Source of the DNA: Halalkalibacterium ligniniphilum
GTDB lineage: Bacteria > Bacillota > Bacilli > Bacillales > Bacillaceae_D
DNA length: 64,000 nt
Reading direction: 5' to 3'
Assembly: GCF_000334155.1 (NCBI RefSeq)
Contig: NZ_ANNK01000091.1
Span: 62,001-126,000 of the forward strand
Under the pieces are notes generated by a model. It was not told where the DNA came from. It saw only the letters and a list, made by a program, of their open reading frames with translations, and made no database searches. Both the position numbers and the translations under genes were made by a program. How positions within the stretch are numbered: position 1 is the first letter of the stretch; the number at the start of each line of letters is the position of its first letter. This document shows positions 52,315-62,846 of the stretch, piece after piece.

Positions 52315-52699
52315 ATGATATGTTCCTTTAGTTACTCATTCAATCATAATCGTCAAGAAGCGATTTTTGCATTTAATGCGGAAAGAAGTGGGGAGGAAAA
52401 AGCGAATCAAGTGAGTGCGAGAGCGGGGCAAAGTGAACATCAGACAGGGTTAGCGATGGATGTGACCAGTCCAAGTGTGAATTTCCAATTAAGCACAGCT
52501 TTTGGACAGACGAAGGAAGGGTCAATGGATTAACGAGAATGCCACATCGTTTGGTTTTATCATTCGATATCCAGACGGGAAGGAAGAGATGACAGGCTAT
52601 CAATCCGAGCCTTGGCATCTCCGGTATGTGGGAAGAGAAGCAGCTCTAAGGATCTCTAAGAAGGGCGTGACGTTAGAACAATATTTAGGGTTTCACTAG
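52315..52699 (+). pseudogene. Broken VanY-type D-alanyl-D-alanine carboxypeptidase
   Basis: Frame 1 from ATG 52315 reads RQEAIFAFNAERSGEEKANQ and SARAGQSEHQTGLAMDVTSP. After about 52510 the frame must shift by one base to read QWINENATSFGFIIRYPDGK and GYQSEPWHLRYVGREAA. SEHQTGLAMD and EPWHLRYVG are the zinc-binding and catalytic motifs of the VanY/DacY family. The N-terminal signal region is also missing. Two lesions make it non-functional. Confidence 0.8.
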
Positions 52700-52866
52700 A
52701 GTTATCGTAAATGGTGAATATAAAATACTAGCGCTTTGTCATCAATTATCCAATTGTAAGTAAATGGAGTGAAAATAAATAAGGGAAAGAAAGAAAACTC
52801 CACACTTTAAACAAACTAGTATGAAATAATCCTCTTAAATAAAAAAATAGGTTAAGAGGTTGAGAG

Positions 52867-53421
52867 ATGTTAAATGAAAAAAAAATGTTCTTGAAAAGCT
52901 TTTTAGACTCCCCAAAATCGGTTGGTAGTATCATTCCAAGCTCAAAATATCTTGTTCAATGTATGCTGAATCAAGCTGATTTAAAGAAAGATTCAAAGGT
53001 AGTTGAGTTAGGCGGTGGCACAGGTGTACTTACTGGAGCCATTGTGGCAGCAGCCCAATTTCACAAACCTTTGCTCGTGTTTGAACAAAACGATGATTTA
53101 CGGCAATCATTAAGCAAATATAGTGGTGACATCACTCTTTTTGACGATGCTTTTGAATTGGGGACTTGCTTAAGTCACATGGCGAATCAGATTGACTGTG
53201 TGTTCTCAGGCTTGCCTCTTCTCAATTTCAAAAAAGGTGAACGGGTCGATTTACTTGACCAAATTTATTTCATCCTCAAGCCAGGGGGAAAATTCATCGC
53301 GTTTCAATATACGCCATTTCTATTACCCTACATGAACGATTTTTTCGAAAGCACCACGATTAAAGTTGTTCCATTGAATATTCCTCCTGCTTTTGTCTTT
53401 GTATGTGAAAAGAAAGCTTAA
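52867..53421 (+). CDS. Class I SAM-dependent methyltransferase (PmtA/RsmA-like)
   Basis: This 184-residue Rossmann-fold methyltransferase has FLKSFLDSPKSVGSIIPSSK near residue 9, SAM motif VVELGGGTGVLTGAIV near 44, acidic motif LLVFEQNDDLRQSL, and motif IV DCVFSGLPLLNFKKGE. The SVGSIIPSS plus SGLPLLNF pattern is that of phospholipid N-methyltransferase-like proteins often annotated near rRNA dimethyladenosine transferases. Substrate unknown. ATG 52867 after GAGAGATG/AGAGG. Intact, between pseudogenes. Confidence 0.85.
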   Translation: MLNEKKMFLKSFLDSPKSVGSIIPSSKYLVQCMLNQADLKKDSKVVELGGGTGVLTGAIVAAAQFHKPLLVFEQNDDLRQSLSKYSGDITLFDDAFELGTCLSHMANQIDCVFSGLPLLNFKKGERVDLLDQIYFILKPGGKFIAFQYTPFLLPYMNDFFESTTIKVVPLNIPPAFVFVCEKKA

Positions 53422-53550
53422 TCTTTTAAATTTCTAAATGTCCTTTGGAAGCAGATTTTTTCGATTTTACTTAAAACATCTTTTGATTGTCGCTATCTGG
53501 ACGATAATGATCTCATGGACTATTCATTAGGAACGGGACACGGAAGTTGA

Positions 53551-53680
53551 AAGAAAGAAAGGCAAGATTGTTGATATGATGAAGCCGATTGTTCATCGTG
53601 GTTCTGATGATTCGGGGTATTTCGTTGACGAGCATGTTGTCTTTGGATTTAGAAGGCTGAGTATTAAAAGTATTACATGG
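53551..53680 (+). pseudogene. N-terminal remnant of glutamine-dependent asparagine synthetase
   Basis: The frame reads MMKPIVHRGSDDSGYFVDEH then VVFGFRRLSIKSI. HRG-DD-GYF and GFRRLSI are the glutaminase-domain blocks of AsnB/AsnO. The catalytic Cys start and all later domains are absent. The rest of 53422-54080 holds no convincing gene. Confidence 0.7.
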
Positions 53681-53927
53681 AATTTTTCACCATTTGACCT
53701 CGAGTCCCTAAAGAAGCTTCGCTAGCCTCTGCCTTATGACTAGACCGAACGAAGGAATGTAGGCACACTGATGCCCAGAGACATGGGAGGGTACGTCATC
53801 ATAAGCTACGCAGAGATCCCTAGTGCATCGTATAACTTCTTAGCACTACTTACCATTTATAAGCGACCGCGTAGCGTACCCATAGATTGGTATAGTTTCA
53901 TATATTATAAAAATACTGTTAAACACC

Positions 53928-53952
53928 GTGTCGAAAAATATTTTTTCGACAC
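53928..53952. repeat. 25-base near-perfect palindrome
   Basis: GTGTCGAAAAATA followed by TTTTTTCGACAC, with outer TGTT/AACA pairing 10 bases out. It may serve as a two-way terminator or an operator. Confidence 0.6.
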
Positions 53953-54080
53953 TCCAACAGCGGCTAAAACCGTTGATATATCAATATTTATAGATTCTCT
54001 GAGTAAAAACCCAACGAAATGTTTATACTTTAAAAAGGTAGCAATTGTGAATTTAAATTGAACAGTAAGGGAGTAGCGAT

Positions 54081-54145
54081 TTCTTCATAATTTCTACAAA
54101 TTTTCTGGTTATAGTTAAACAGAAAAGAGAAAGAGGAGGATTTAG
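54081..54145 (+). promoter_or_regulatory. Duplicated upstream element C, copy 2
   Basis: TTCTTCATAATTTCTACAAA, TTCTGGTTATAGTTAAACAG and AGAGGAGG lead into the YdhK-like gene. The direct-repeat-like TTCATA/TTTCTA spacing recalls two-component response-regulator boxes, but no regulator is next to it. Confidence 0.5.
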
Positions 54146-54730
54146 ATGAAAAAACAAAAAATGATAATGGGCATCGTTTCTTTGCTCACAATTTCAGCGT
54201 TAATTGCTTGTTCCAGTGATGATTCAAATCCACATGAAGGAATGGATATGGATGTTGAAAATGAGGAGAGTACAGAAATGGATCACTCTGATATGGACCA
54301 TTCCAGTTCAGGTGAAGTTCCTGAAGGGTTAGAAACAGCAGAACTCCCAACCTATAAAGTTGGAAGTAAAGTGCTTATCAAAGATGGTCATATGGCCGGG
54401 ATGGAAGGTGCCGAAGCAACAATTGTCGGTGCTTATGATACGATAGCCTATGCCATTTCTTATACACCGACAACTGGCGGTGAAAGAGTAGAAAACCATA
54501 AATGGATAATACACGAGGAAATTGTCGATGCAGGTGAAGAGCCATTAGAACCTGGTACCGAAGTGACAACAAACGCATCCCATATGGCCGGGATGGAAGG
54601 TGCAGCTGTTGAAATTGATTCTGCTGAAGAAACGACTGTATATATGATTGATTTTAAACTAACTACAAATGGTGAAGAAGTGAAAAATCATAAATGGGTA
54701 ACAGAAAGTGAGCTAGCTCCTTTTGAGTAA
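54146..54730 (+). CDS. YdhK-family lipoprotein with two DUF1541 repeats
   Basis: This 194-residue lipoprotein has a signal with lipobox (LTISALIACSS), then a Met/His/Asp-rich linker (HEGMDMDVENEESTEMDHSD), a composition seen in copper-handling proteins. Two DUF1541 repeats follow, each with KDGHMAGMEGAEATIVGAYD / NASHMAGMEGAAVEIDSAEE, then YAISYTPTTGG / YMIDFKLTTNG and VENHKWI / VKNHKWV. B. subtilis YdhK is comparable. ATG 54146 follows AGAGGAGG. A surface metal-binding role, probably copper, is inference from the Met/His motifs. Confidence 0.88.
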   Translation: MKKQKMIMGIVSLLTISALIACSSDDSNPHEGMDMDVENEESTEMDHSDMDHSSSGEVPEGLETAELPTYKVGSKVLIKDGHMAGMEGAEATIVGAYDTIAYAISYTPTTGGERVENHKWIIHEEIVDAGEEPLEPGTEVTTNASHMAGMEGAAVEIDSAEETTVYMIDFKLTTNGEEVKNHKWVTESELAPFE

Positions 54731-54960
54731 GGTTAAGATGTTCACCATAACTCTATTTTGATGAGTAATACAAACTATAATTACGCAGAATACGCATTTT
54801 TATTCAGCTTAAGAGTTATATCTAGTAGGGGATAGTGGAGTTATGCCAAAAACGCTAGACCCTGATATTCCGCATTGCCCTTCGTAAGTAACGATATAAA
54901 AAGTCTCCTAAAGCCGAAGTGACCTCATTACGTAAAGACAGTTTATTTCGGTAGGCGGCT
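54731..54960. other. Gene-free interval
   Basis: I see no gene here. There are short open pieces and AGTCTCCTAAAGCCGAAGTG and GGTAGGCGGCTTGTTGGG blocks that look like decayed repeat or IS-end sequence, not identified. Confidence 0.35.
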
Positions 54961-54965
54961 TGTTG

Positions 54966-55003
54966 GGCATGAGCTCGGTATTAAACCGGGCTCATGCCTT
55001 TTA
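54966..55003. terminator. Terminator-like hairpin (GGCATGAGCTCGGT)
   Basis: 14-base arms with one G-T pair and a five-base loop, followed by TTTTAA. Confidence 0.7.
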
Positions 55004-55154
55004 ATTTTGCCTTAAATGTTTCAGTGATAGTGCCAGCCTTGATTCGAATGAATAAGGAGTCTATCCTCGTATGTTAGCGTTCAAAATATAATCACGTAAT
55101 AATCGCGATCCTAATATCCATGTTTTTGATTCATTGTTGCTTTTCTCCCGCAAG

Positions 55155-55187
55155 GAAAAACCGCCGTCGATAAACTGACGGCGGTTA
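55155..55187 (-). terminator. katG terminator
   Basis: AACCGCCGTC and GACGGCGGTT arms, 12 bases past the katG stop, followed on the minus strand by TTTTTCC. Confidence 0.88.
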
Positions 55188-55197
55188 CCTCTTACAC

Positions 55198-57456
<2,259 letters not shown>

Positions 57457-57511
57457 TTACGCATCTAGTCGTAAGAAACTTACGAAGTAGATAACAATAA
57501 TTATTCTTATG

Positions 57512-57526
57512 TAATCATTATAATAA
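57512..57526 (-). promoter_or_regulatory. PerR-like box upstream of katG
   Basis: TAATCATTATAATAA matches the 7-1-7 PerR consensus TTATAATNATTATAA at 12 of 14 defined positions. A neighbouring AATAATTATT (57497-57506) is also Fur-family-like. Confidence 0.5.
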
Positions 57527-58240
57527 ACTATTACTTAAATTGAAAGAATAATAAACAAAGTTGTGGAAAATAACGTAGAGTTATCAGTAAATGATTCTAT
57601 CTTATCTAAAAAGAACATTTTCCGGTCTCAAATTGAAAAAACCATTAGTGTACATCTACAACGTCATTAGTAGACCATCAACTGAAGAGATCTTTTTTGA
57701 GAATAGCGAGTGGGATAAGCTTTTTTAAGCAACTTTTCATATTCTTTTATTAAACAGTGGAATAAAATAAATAGGTTTAATGAAAACATAGGATGAATGC
57801 AAAAAATAAGTAATTGAAGTAAAAGGAGCCAAGTACAAATCATTTCCATCTGAACACTAAGCTAAGGAGATATTCCAAAAAGGATATGTCAAATAGTAAG
57901 GATACAAAAGAAGAAGAACAATTATCCTTACTAAATGCTGAAAGTCAATTTAGAATAGATTGAGTATATGAGTATAGTAAAGTATTTCAAAAGGGGAAAA
58001 AGTTGGCAAATGGATTTTTTTTGCACAAATTAGATGCCAAAAGATACATTTTATTTTCAATTATAAGTGTCTTAATCTCAATTATGAAGTCGTTATCAAG
58101 TAAGTTTTCACGTTCATCTACAGAAGGATAATAATTATCGTTCAGAAATCAGATATTTTGTAAATTTTGAGGAACCCAAGCGTTTGAAGTTCCTAACAAC
58201 GATTGTTATATGTCCGTTGAAATAATTATGATGACATTAA
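57527..58240. other. Gene-poor interval with unplaced fragments
   Basis: This stretch is very AT-rich. One short frame begins MSNSKDTKEEEQLSLLNAES near 57885 and stops after 25 codons. A second fragment after the stop reads VYEYSKVFQKGKKLANGFFL. Neither is assignable. A minus-strand frame at 57667-57849 has no ribosome site and low-complexity Leu/Phe content. Confidence 0.4.
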
Positions 58241-58243
58241 AAC

Positions 58244-58274
58244 AAAAAAACCTTGATAAATTAAGGTTTTTTTA
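58244..58274. terminator. Bidirectional terminator
   Basis: AAAAAAACCTT and AAGGTTTTTTT arms with an eight-base loop. Confidence 0.75.
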
Positions 58275-58428
58275 TGTCCTCGGTTTTACTTCAATTTTTT
58301 TTGAAGTAATTCCAATTACATAACGGTTAATAATATGCAGAGTGTGTATATCAATACAATGATGTTATTGTTTTTTTGACTCATTTGTAGTGCTTATTAT
58401 TTAAAGAAGAGGGAAGTCAATATAAAAA

Positions 58429-58485
58429 TATGGTGAAGAAGGTTCCATTAGGCAAAATAAACAGGATAGAATCTTCTTCACCATA
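58429..58485. repeat. Long inverted repeat
   Basis: TATGGTGAAGAAGGTTC (58429-58445) pairs with GAATCTTCTTCACCATA (58469-58485), 17-base arms with one G-T-type mismatch and a 23-base loop. No T-tract follows. It lies beyond the chrA terminator. Confidence 0.65.
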
Positions 58486-58491
58486 GAACGG

Positions 58492-58528
58492 ATAAAAAAA
58501 TCCGCTCCCTACGGGACAGATTTTTTTA
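58492..58528 (-). terminator. Terminator of the chromate operon
   Basis: AAAAAAATCCG, a GC-rich loop and CAGATTTTTTT, five bases past the chrA stop. Confidence 0.7.
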
Positions 58529-58532
58529 TTAG

Positions 58533-59660
58533 TTATAAGAAGATTAATAAAGTCCCTAAAGCTAATGCTAAAAGGAATACTTGCCAGATTTGCCATTTGA
58601 ATTTAAACAATAGACCAAGCATTATGATAGCAATAACAATACTTCCCCAATCAATAAAGACTTCTAAAGATAGCCGTATTAGAAAACTAGCGATAAGACC
58701 AACAACAGCTGCACTAACTCCAGCTAAGTAAAGTTTCAGCTTCTCATTTTCTCTAATCTTATCGAAATAAGGAGCGCCTAACAGCACCACTAAAAAGGCA
58801 GGTGAAAAGACAAAAAAGGTTGCTAGTGTTGCTCCCCAAAAGCCATATGCTGCAAATCCCACAAATGCCGCAACCATAATTAATGGACCAGGTGTTAATT
58901 CATTAATAGCCAAGCCATCAATATATTGTTCGGTTGTTAGCCAACCATAGTTATCAACAGCTTCAAATTGTAACAACGCTAAAACAGTATAAGCTCCTCC
59001 GAAGCTAAGGGTACCAATTTTTAAGAACAATAGGGAAAGGCTAGTCAGTACTGAATCTGTCCCTACTGAGGCGACTGCTAAAAACGGAAGACTGTTAACG
59101 CTAAATGCTTTATATTTAAAAGAACGAACCAGCATCATATATACTAATCCCATTACCAATAGCAAAAGGATTAAGTCAAGTTGAGTAATAAAAGTTAAAG
59201 TTAACATGAAAAGTGTAATAAAAATTTTCTTTCCGTCTTGTAATACCCCAAACTTGTTTGCTATTCGATAAAGACTAAATAAAACAATCGCAACCATCGC
59301 TGGCTTAACACCATATAGTAGTCCTTGTGCAATATCCGAAGTAGCAGCAAATTGAAAGTAAGCCCAAGCTAAAATGGTGATTAATATGTAGTTAGGCAAC
59401 ATAAATCCCAGTCCTGCTAAAAAACCACCTAAATAACCTCGTTGTCTATATCCAATATACATACAAAGTTCAGCTGCCTCTGGTCCTGGTAACATCCCAC
59501 ATACAGCAAAGGCATCTCGAAATCTTTCATTATCAATCCATTTTTTCTTTTCTACCGCGTGTTCATGTATGACTTCTATTTGTGCAGTAGGACCACCCCA
59601 TCCCTGTAATCCAATAAGGATATAGGTCCAAAAAATGTTCCATAAACTAGGTTTCTCCAC
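58533..59660 (-). CDS. chrA: Chromate efflux transporter ChrA (two CHR domains)
   Basis: This 375-residue membrane protein exports chromate from the cytoplasm. It has the duplicated CHR layout: N-terminal GWGGPTAQIEVIHEHAVEKK and AVCGMLPGPEAAELCMYIGY, C-terminal GTLSFGGAYTVLALLQFEAV and INELTPGPLIMVAAFVGFAA. These G-GG and LPGP/TPGP motifs define the long-chain CHR family. GTG 59660 follows GGGGGAAAAAA on the minus strand. Third gene of the chrB-N, chrB-C, chrA operon, 12 bases after the preceding gene. Confidence 0.93.
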   Translation of the reverse strand: MEKPSLWNIFWTYILIGLQGWGGPTAQIEVIHEHAVEKKKWIDNERFRDAFAVCGMLPGPEAAELCMYIGYRQRGYLGGFLAGLGFMLPNYILITILAWAYFQFAATSDIAQGLLYGVKPAMVAIVLFSLYRIANKFGVLQDGKKIFITLFMLTLTFITQLDLILLLLVMGLVYMMLVRSFKYKAFSVNSLPFLAVASVGTDSVLTSLSLLFLKIGTLSFGGAYTVLALLQFEAVDNYGWLTTEQYIDGLAINELTPGPLIMVAAFVGFAAYGFWGATLATFFVFSPAFLVVLLGAPYFDKIRENEKLKLYLAGVSAAVVGLIASFLIRLSLEVFIDWGSIVIAIIMLGLLFKFKWQIWQVFLLALALGTLLIFL

Positions 59661-59672
59661 TTTTTTCCCCCA

Positions 59673-60095
59673 TTATAAATTAATATTTCTTTTTATCATT
59701 GCGTATAAAGCTTCATAAATTATAAATCCATTGTCTAAAGCCTCATAATCATCGTTACTATTTAGGCTGATTCCATCACAAATAAAATCAAGACCTGGTG
59801 CAACAGGCTCTAAAAAAACTTCTTGTACCGTATCTGCTTCATCTACAATTTGGGCAATTTTTTTCAGGACGGTATCTTCTAAGCTGTAATCTTCTATTAA
59901 AGAATAAAATGAACATTGCCCATTTCTGTGAGAAAACTCTGCCCCTGGAATATCAAATCCCCTTGTATCATCAGGAATTTCTTGTTCGCCTTCAGGGATA
60001 AAAATAAATTCAGCTTCTTGATCAATATACTTTTTAATTAACCAACAACAAGCCATACGGTCCACTCCAATGTTTTCCCATGTAACCCACTTCAT
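59673..60095 (-). CDS. ChrB C-terminal-domain protein (chromate resistance)
   Basis: This 140-residue protein matches the C-terminal domain of ChrB: KWVTWENIGVDRMACCWLIK then KYIDQEAEFIFIPE, GFDIPGAEFSHRNGQCSFYS, and a terminal YEALYAMIKR. In proteobacterial ChrB these parts are fused with the N-terminal domain in one roughly 300-residue protein that regulates or assists chromate export. Here it is a separate gene, whose ATG overlaps the stop of the upstream gene (ATGA). Translational coupling is likely. Confidence 0.85.
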   Translation of the reverse strand: MKWVTWENIGVDRMACCWLIKKYIDQEAEFIFIPEGEQEIPDDTRGFDIPGAEFSHRNGQCSFYSLIEDYSLEDTVLKKIAQIVDEADTVQEVFLEPVAPGLDFICDGISLNSNDDYEALDNGFIIYEALYAMIKRNINL

Positions 60096-60523
60096 TTCAA
60101 CTCACTCCTTCGTTGTATAATTTTTTCGCGTACTTTTAATTCCAACGGGGACTTGAAATAATCAATTCTTTTTATCCGTTGGTATTTTTTTGACATAGAA
60201 ACCAAATCAATGTTTTCTCCATCGAGTTGATTTAGTAGTTCAATATAACTCTCATTGATTTGATTAATAAATAACTGACTTATTTCTTTTTCAGACAATC
60301 CAAAGAGAAGTTGTGATTCCCACATAGTTGCTTCTCCACCTAAATCCTTAATCTCAACAGTTAACCATTGGAATTGTTCATATGTATAAGCATTATTAGG
60401 TAAAAGCCATATAGCATCATGTAAATGAAAAGCCCCTAAACTTTTTAGCTTTCTCCAGACTTTTACCCTTGGAGAACTGGGATTTCTAGGCATTTTATAA
60501 GTGAGGTTTAGCCAACTAATCAA
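60092..60523 (-). CDS. ChrB N-terminal-domain protein (chromate resistance, probable regulator)
   Basis: This 143-residue protein corresponds to the ChrB N-terminal domain: WLNLTYKMPRNPSSPRVKVW then RKLKSLGAFHLHDAIWLLPN, followed by a helical ferredoxin-like part. The related PaaX-type fold is seen in regulators, so this may be the chromate sensor of the operon. TTG 60523 follows AAAGGGGTGAAA. First gene of the operon; a perfect palindrome lies 19 bases upstream. Confidence 0.85.
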   Translation of the reverse strand: MISWLNLTYKMPRNPSSPRVKVWRKLKSLGAFHLHDAIWLLPNNAYTYEQFQWLTVEIKDLGGEATMWESQLLFGLSEKEISQLFINQINESYIELLNQLDGENIDLVSMSKKYQRIKRIDYFKSPLELKVREKIIQRRSELK

Positions 60524-60541
60524 TATTTCACCCCTTTATTT

Positions 60542-60586
60542 ATGTAACCATGGTTACATTATACTTTAATTTTAATAACATTTATA
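60542..60586 (-). promoter_or_regulatory. chr operon promoter and 18-bp palindromic operator
   Basis: ATGTAACCATGGTTACAT (60542-60559) is a perfect palindrome. On the minus strand TATAAT (60558-60563) overlaps its edge and a weak TATAAA -35-like box lies 17 bases further upstream. This is a classic repressor site covering the -10/+1 region. Confidence 0.7.
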
Positions 60587-60622
60587 TAGGGGTTTTACAT
60601 TTGTTGTTCTTTAAGTAAAGGG

Positions 60623-60653
60623 AGCGATGCTTGAAGATTCGAAGCATCGCTTT
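60623..60653. terminator. Hairpin terminator-like
   Basis: AGCGATGCTT and AAGCATCGCT arms, nine-base loop, then TTTCC. Confidence 0.6.
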
Positions 60654-60734
60654 CCTTGTTCGACTAACGAAGCAGGTTTATTCAATAAGGTGAAACCTAC
60701 ATAACAAATTCAACGTATTTAAGAAAACGTCTTT

Positions 60735-61251
60735 TTGAGGTCTTCAGACATAAGTAAGGAGGGGGGAATAATAATACTTTTATTTTTATGTGCTGCTGCA
60801 CTTTGGACATTATTAGGTTATTTCTATTTTAAGAACAAGTCGAAAGAAAACGAGAATGAGAATGAAAGTGAAAGTGCAATTAAAACTGACGATAATTTCA
60901 ATAGAACATTTTATGGAAGTCCTACTTTATGATGCTGTATGGGTAAGTAAATCACTTAATGATGTTAAGGTAGGAGAACAAGTGAAGATATGGTTTGAAG
61001 GAGGAGTGGAAACATCATATCCAAGTCATGCGGCTGTTGGAAAATTAGAAGTTATGCCAAACTCTACTCCTGAAGGTGCAACACTTTCCAACACTGAAGC
61101 CTTAAATAGAGCATTATCTAAGAATAAGTTTGAAAATGAAATTTTAACTGCCCAATCCATTTCATATGATGCCGATAAAGATGAATGGTCAATTATATTG
61201 AAAAACACAGACAGTTATGAGGAACATACAGTTAAAGTAGAAGATAAGTGA
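60735..61251 (+). pseudogene. DUF3221 (YobA-like) gene broken by a frameshift
   Basis: The first frame (60735-60932) has a membrane anchor (LLFLCAAALWTLLGYFYF), a charged linker and ends NRTFYGSPTL. The second frame (60856-61251) continues YDAVWVSKSLNDVKVGEQVK then IWFEGGVETSYPSHAAVGKL to a normal end. The DUF3221 pattern joins smoothly as PTL-YDAVWVSK, implying a one-base lesion near 60930. Length of the repaired protein, about 172 residues, fits the family. It could be a sequencing error. Confidence 0.65.
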
Positions 61252-61269
61252 AAATAATACTTCTTCAGC

Positions 61270-61322
61270 AAACGGGCGCGATTCTGTACTAAAGATCAGC
61301 GCTCGTTTTCATTAAAGGGCCG
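61270..61322 (+). repeat. Repeated hairpin element D, copy 1
   Basis: AAACGGGCGCGATTCTGTAC then CAGCGCTCGTTTTCATTAAA and GGGCC. A similar element is at 62412-62463. Confidence 0.5.
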
Positions 61323-61444
61323 TTTTTATGAAACAATATATTTTCGGAGTTAATAAATGATTATTTTGCATCCTAAATAAGTAATTTTTAGTGATTATAT
61401 TTTAGCGTATACAAGTATGGCATAATTATTTTTGAGGTGATTAC

Positions 61445-62385
61445 ATGAACTTATGGGAAACTTATGGGAAACTTATGAGAAAGTAGATAAACATCTAAAT
61501 GAAAAATTGCTCACTATTCCTCCTTACCCTTGTGTTTCAGGCAAGAGGATACAAGAATTGTTAGCTAGCTTAGAAAATCCAGATCCAGCTTGGGGAGGGT
61601 TAAATGGAGAAATATTAAGGATGGTAAAAAATCCATGGCAAAGAGCCTATCAGATTGAATATAGATTTAAGCCAACAAAAATATTTAATGACTTCATGAA
61701 AATAATTGAAAGTGCAACCTATGATTTGATGATAGGAAATTACATTTGCTCCTATTTGAGTTTGGTGCCAGTTGTAGAAGCAATATTAAGAAAATGGTCT
61801 AAGGAGAAGTCTAATGAGATTGAATCAATAAATAAAAAAGGTGACTTTAGCATATATATTTTTGAAAAAAACCTAGTCAAGTATTAAAACAAAAAAAATA
61901 ATGAACGTAATTCTAATATCAATTTCCAAAAGTGGATTAGTAATCAAATTAAATATTTTGATTTTATGATTAGAGAAGTATTTTATCTAAGATTTAATGC
62001 TTCAGAAGAAGGTGTGAAAAAGGAGTTTAATAGAAACAGAACTTTACATCTTTTAGATAACATTGAGGACTCAGAAGCTTTAAGAGATAATAATACAAGA
62101 ATCTTCTTATTATTGGATATTATTGCTGAACTATATTTAAGCCTTGATGAAGAACTTTATATTAATAATACTTTTGATGCTGATCATGAAAAAAATATTG
62201 ACTTAAACCTAAGATGGAAAATTTATCTTAAAAATGCAATGGAATCGATAAATTATACAGATATGACTATAATAAATGTTGCCTTTCTTCAACAAGATAA
62301 AAAATACGTGACTGATGAACAAAAACAGAAATTTATTGAGCAAAAGGAGTATCAAATACAGTTTATAAAATCTAAAAATAGATAA
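61445..62385 (+). pseudogene. Hypothetical protein gene with start-site duplication and a premature stop
   Basis: One reading frame from 61453 to 62385 encodes about 310 residues, interrupted by a single in-frame TAA at 61885-61887; no family is recognised. Downstream of the stop the frame stays open (FQKWISNQIKYFDFM, VFYLRFNASEEGVKKEFNRN, DEELYINNTFDADHEKNI). The natural start appears to be ATG 61445, seven bases after GAGGTG. An 11-base tandem duplication (TTATGGGAAAC, 61451-61472) pushes that ATG out of frame, leaving ATG 61453 as a poorly spaced substitute. Soluble, charged protein; two separate small genes are unlikely. Confidence 0.65.
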
Positions 62386-62411
62386 GGTGATAATATATTT
62401 TCGATATTCCA

Positions 62412-62463
62412 CAATCGGGCGCAATTCTACAGAATGAATTGTGTTCTTTCTTTATGTAAAGGG
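62412..62463 (+). repeat. Repeated hairpin element D, copy 2
   Basis: AATCGGGCGCAATTCTACAG, GAATTGTGTTCTTTCTTTAT and AAAGGGCC. The same order as 61270-61322, with hairpin-forming GGGCGCAATTC/GAATTGTG. Confidence 0.45.
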
Positions 62464-62575
62464 CCACGATTGTGGCGGAACTTCTTGTAAAAGTTTTGGG
62501 AATTTGAATTAATGGACCGGTACAATTTTCTTCCAAAAAAATGTACTGTTTTTTCAATTAATATGTTAAATAGGC

Positions 62576-62604
62576 TTTACATTATGTTAAGTATACCTTA
62601 CAAT
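62576..62604 (+). promoter_or_regulatory. Promoter of HTH-membrane operon
   Basis: TTTACA (62576-62581) and TACAAT (62599-62604), 17-base spacer. Confidence 0.6.
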
Positions 62605-62635
62605 TTCAATGTAGAAAGTATTGGAAGGTGGCTAA

Positions 62636-62845
62636 ATGGAAATTCAAAATCGTGTGAGAGAGCTACGGGCAAGATTTGACCTTACCCAGGCAATGCTGGC
62701 TGAGCAAGTAGGGGTAACACGACAAACAATTGCAGCAATCGAAAAAGGAGATTACACACCATCACTTTTATTAGCGTTAAAGATTTGTGAAGTGTTTCGC
62801 TTAAAAATGGAAGATGTTTTTTGGTTAAGGGAAGGAGTGGAGTAG
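62636..62845 (+). CDS. Small XRE-family HTH regulator (YozG/YgzD-like)
   Basis: This 69-residue protein is almost entirely an HTH_3 domain: VRELRARFDLTQAMLAEQVG then VTRQTIAAIEKGDYTPSLLL (recognition helix) and EVFRLKMEDVFW. Such small Cro-like proteins regulate an adjacent membrane protein gene, here starting one base after the stop. ATG 62636 follows GGAAGGTGG. Probable autoregulation through the promoter above. Confidence 0.9.
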   Translation: MEIQNRVRELRARFDLTQAMLAEQVGVTRQTIAAIEKGDYTPSLLLALKICEVFRLKMEDVFWLREGVE

Positions 62846-62846
62846 A

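Noticed and set aside
53771-54061. 96-codon plus-strand frame with the 25-base palindrome inside
   Set aside because: Weak start context, unusual composition, no family; the palindrome suggests non-coding DNA.
61453-62385. Two separate genes at 61453-61887 and 61966-62385
   Set aside because: They share one reading frame with a single stop between and continuous open coding afterwards, so one interrupted gene is simpler.
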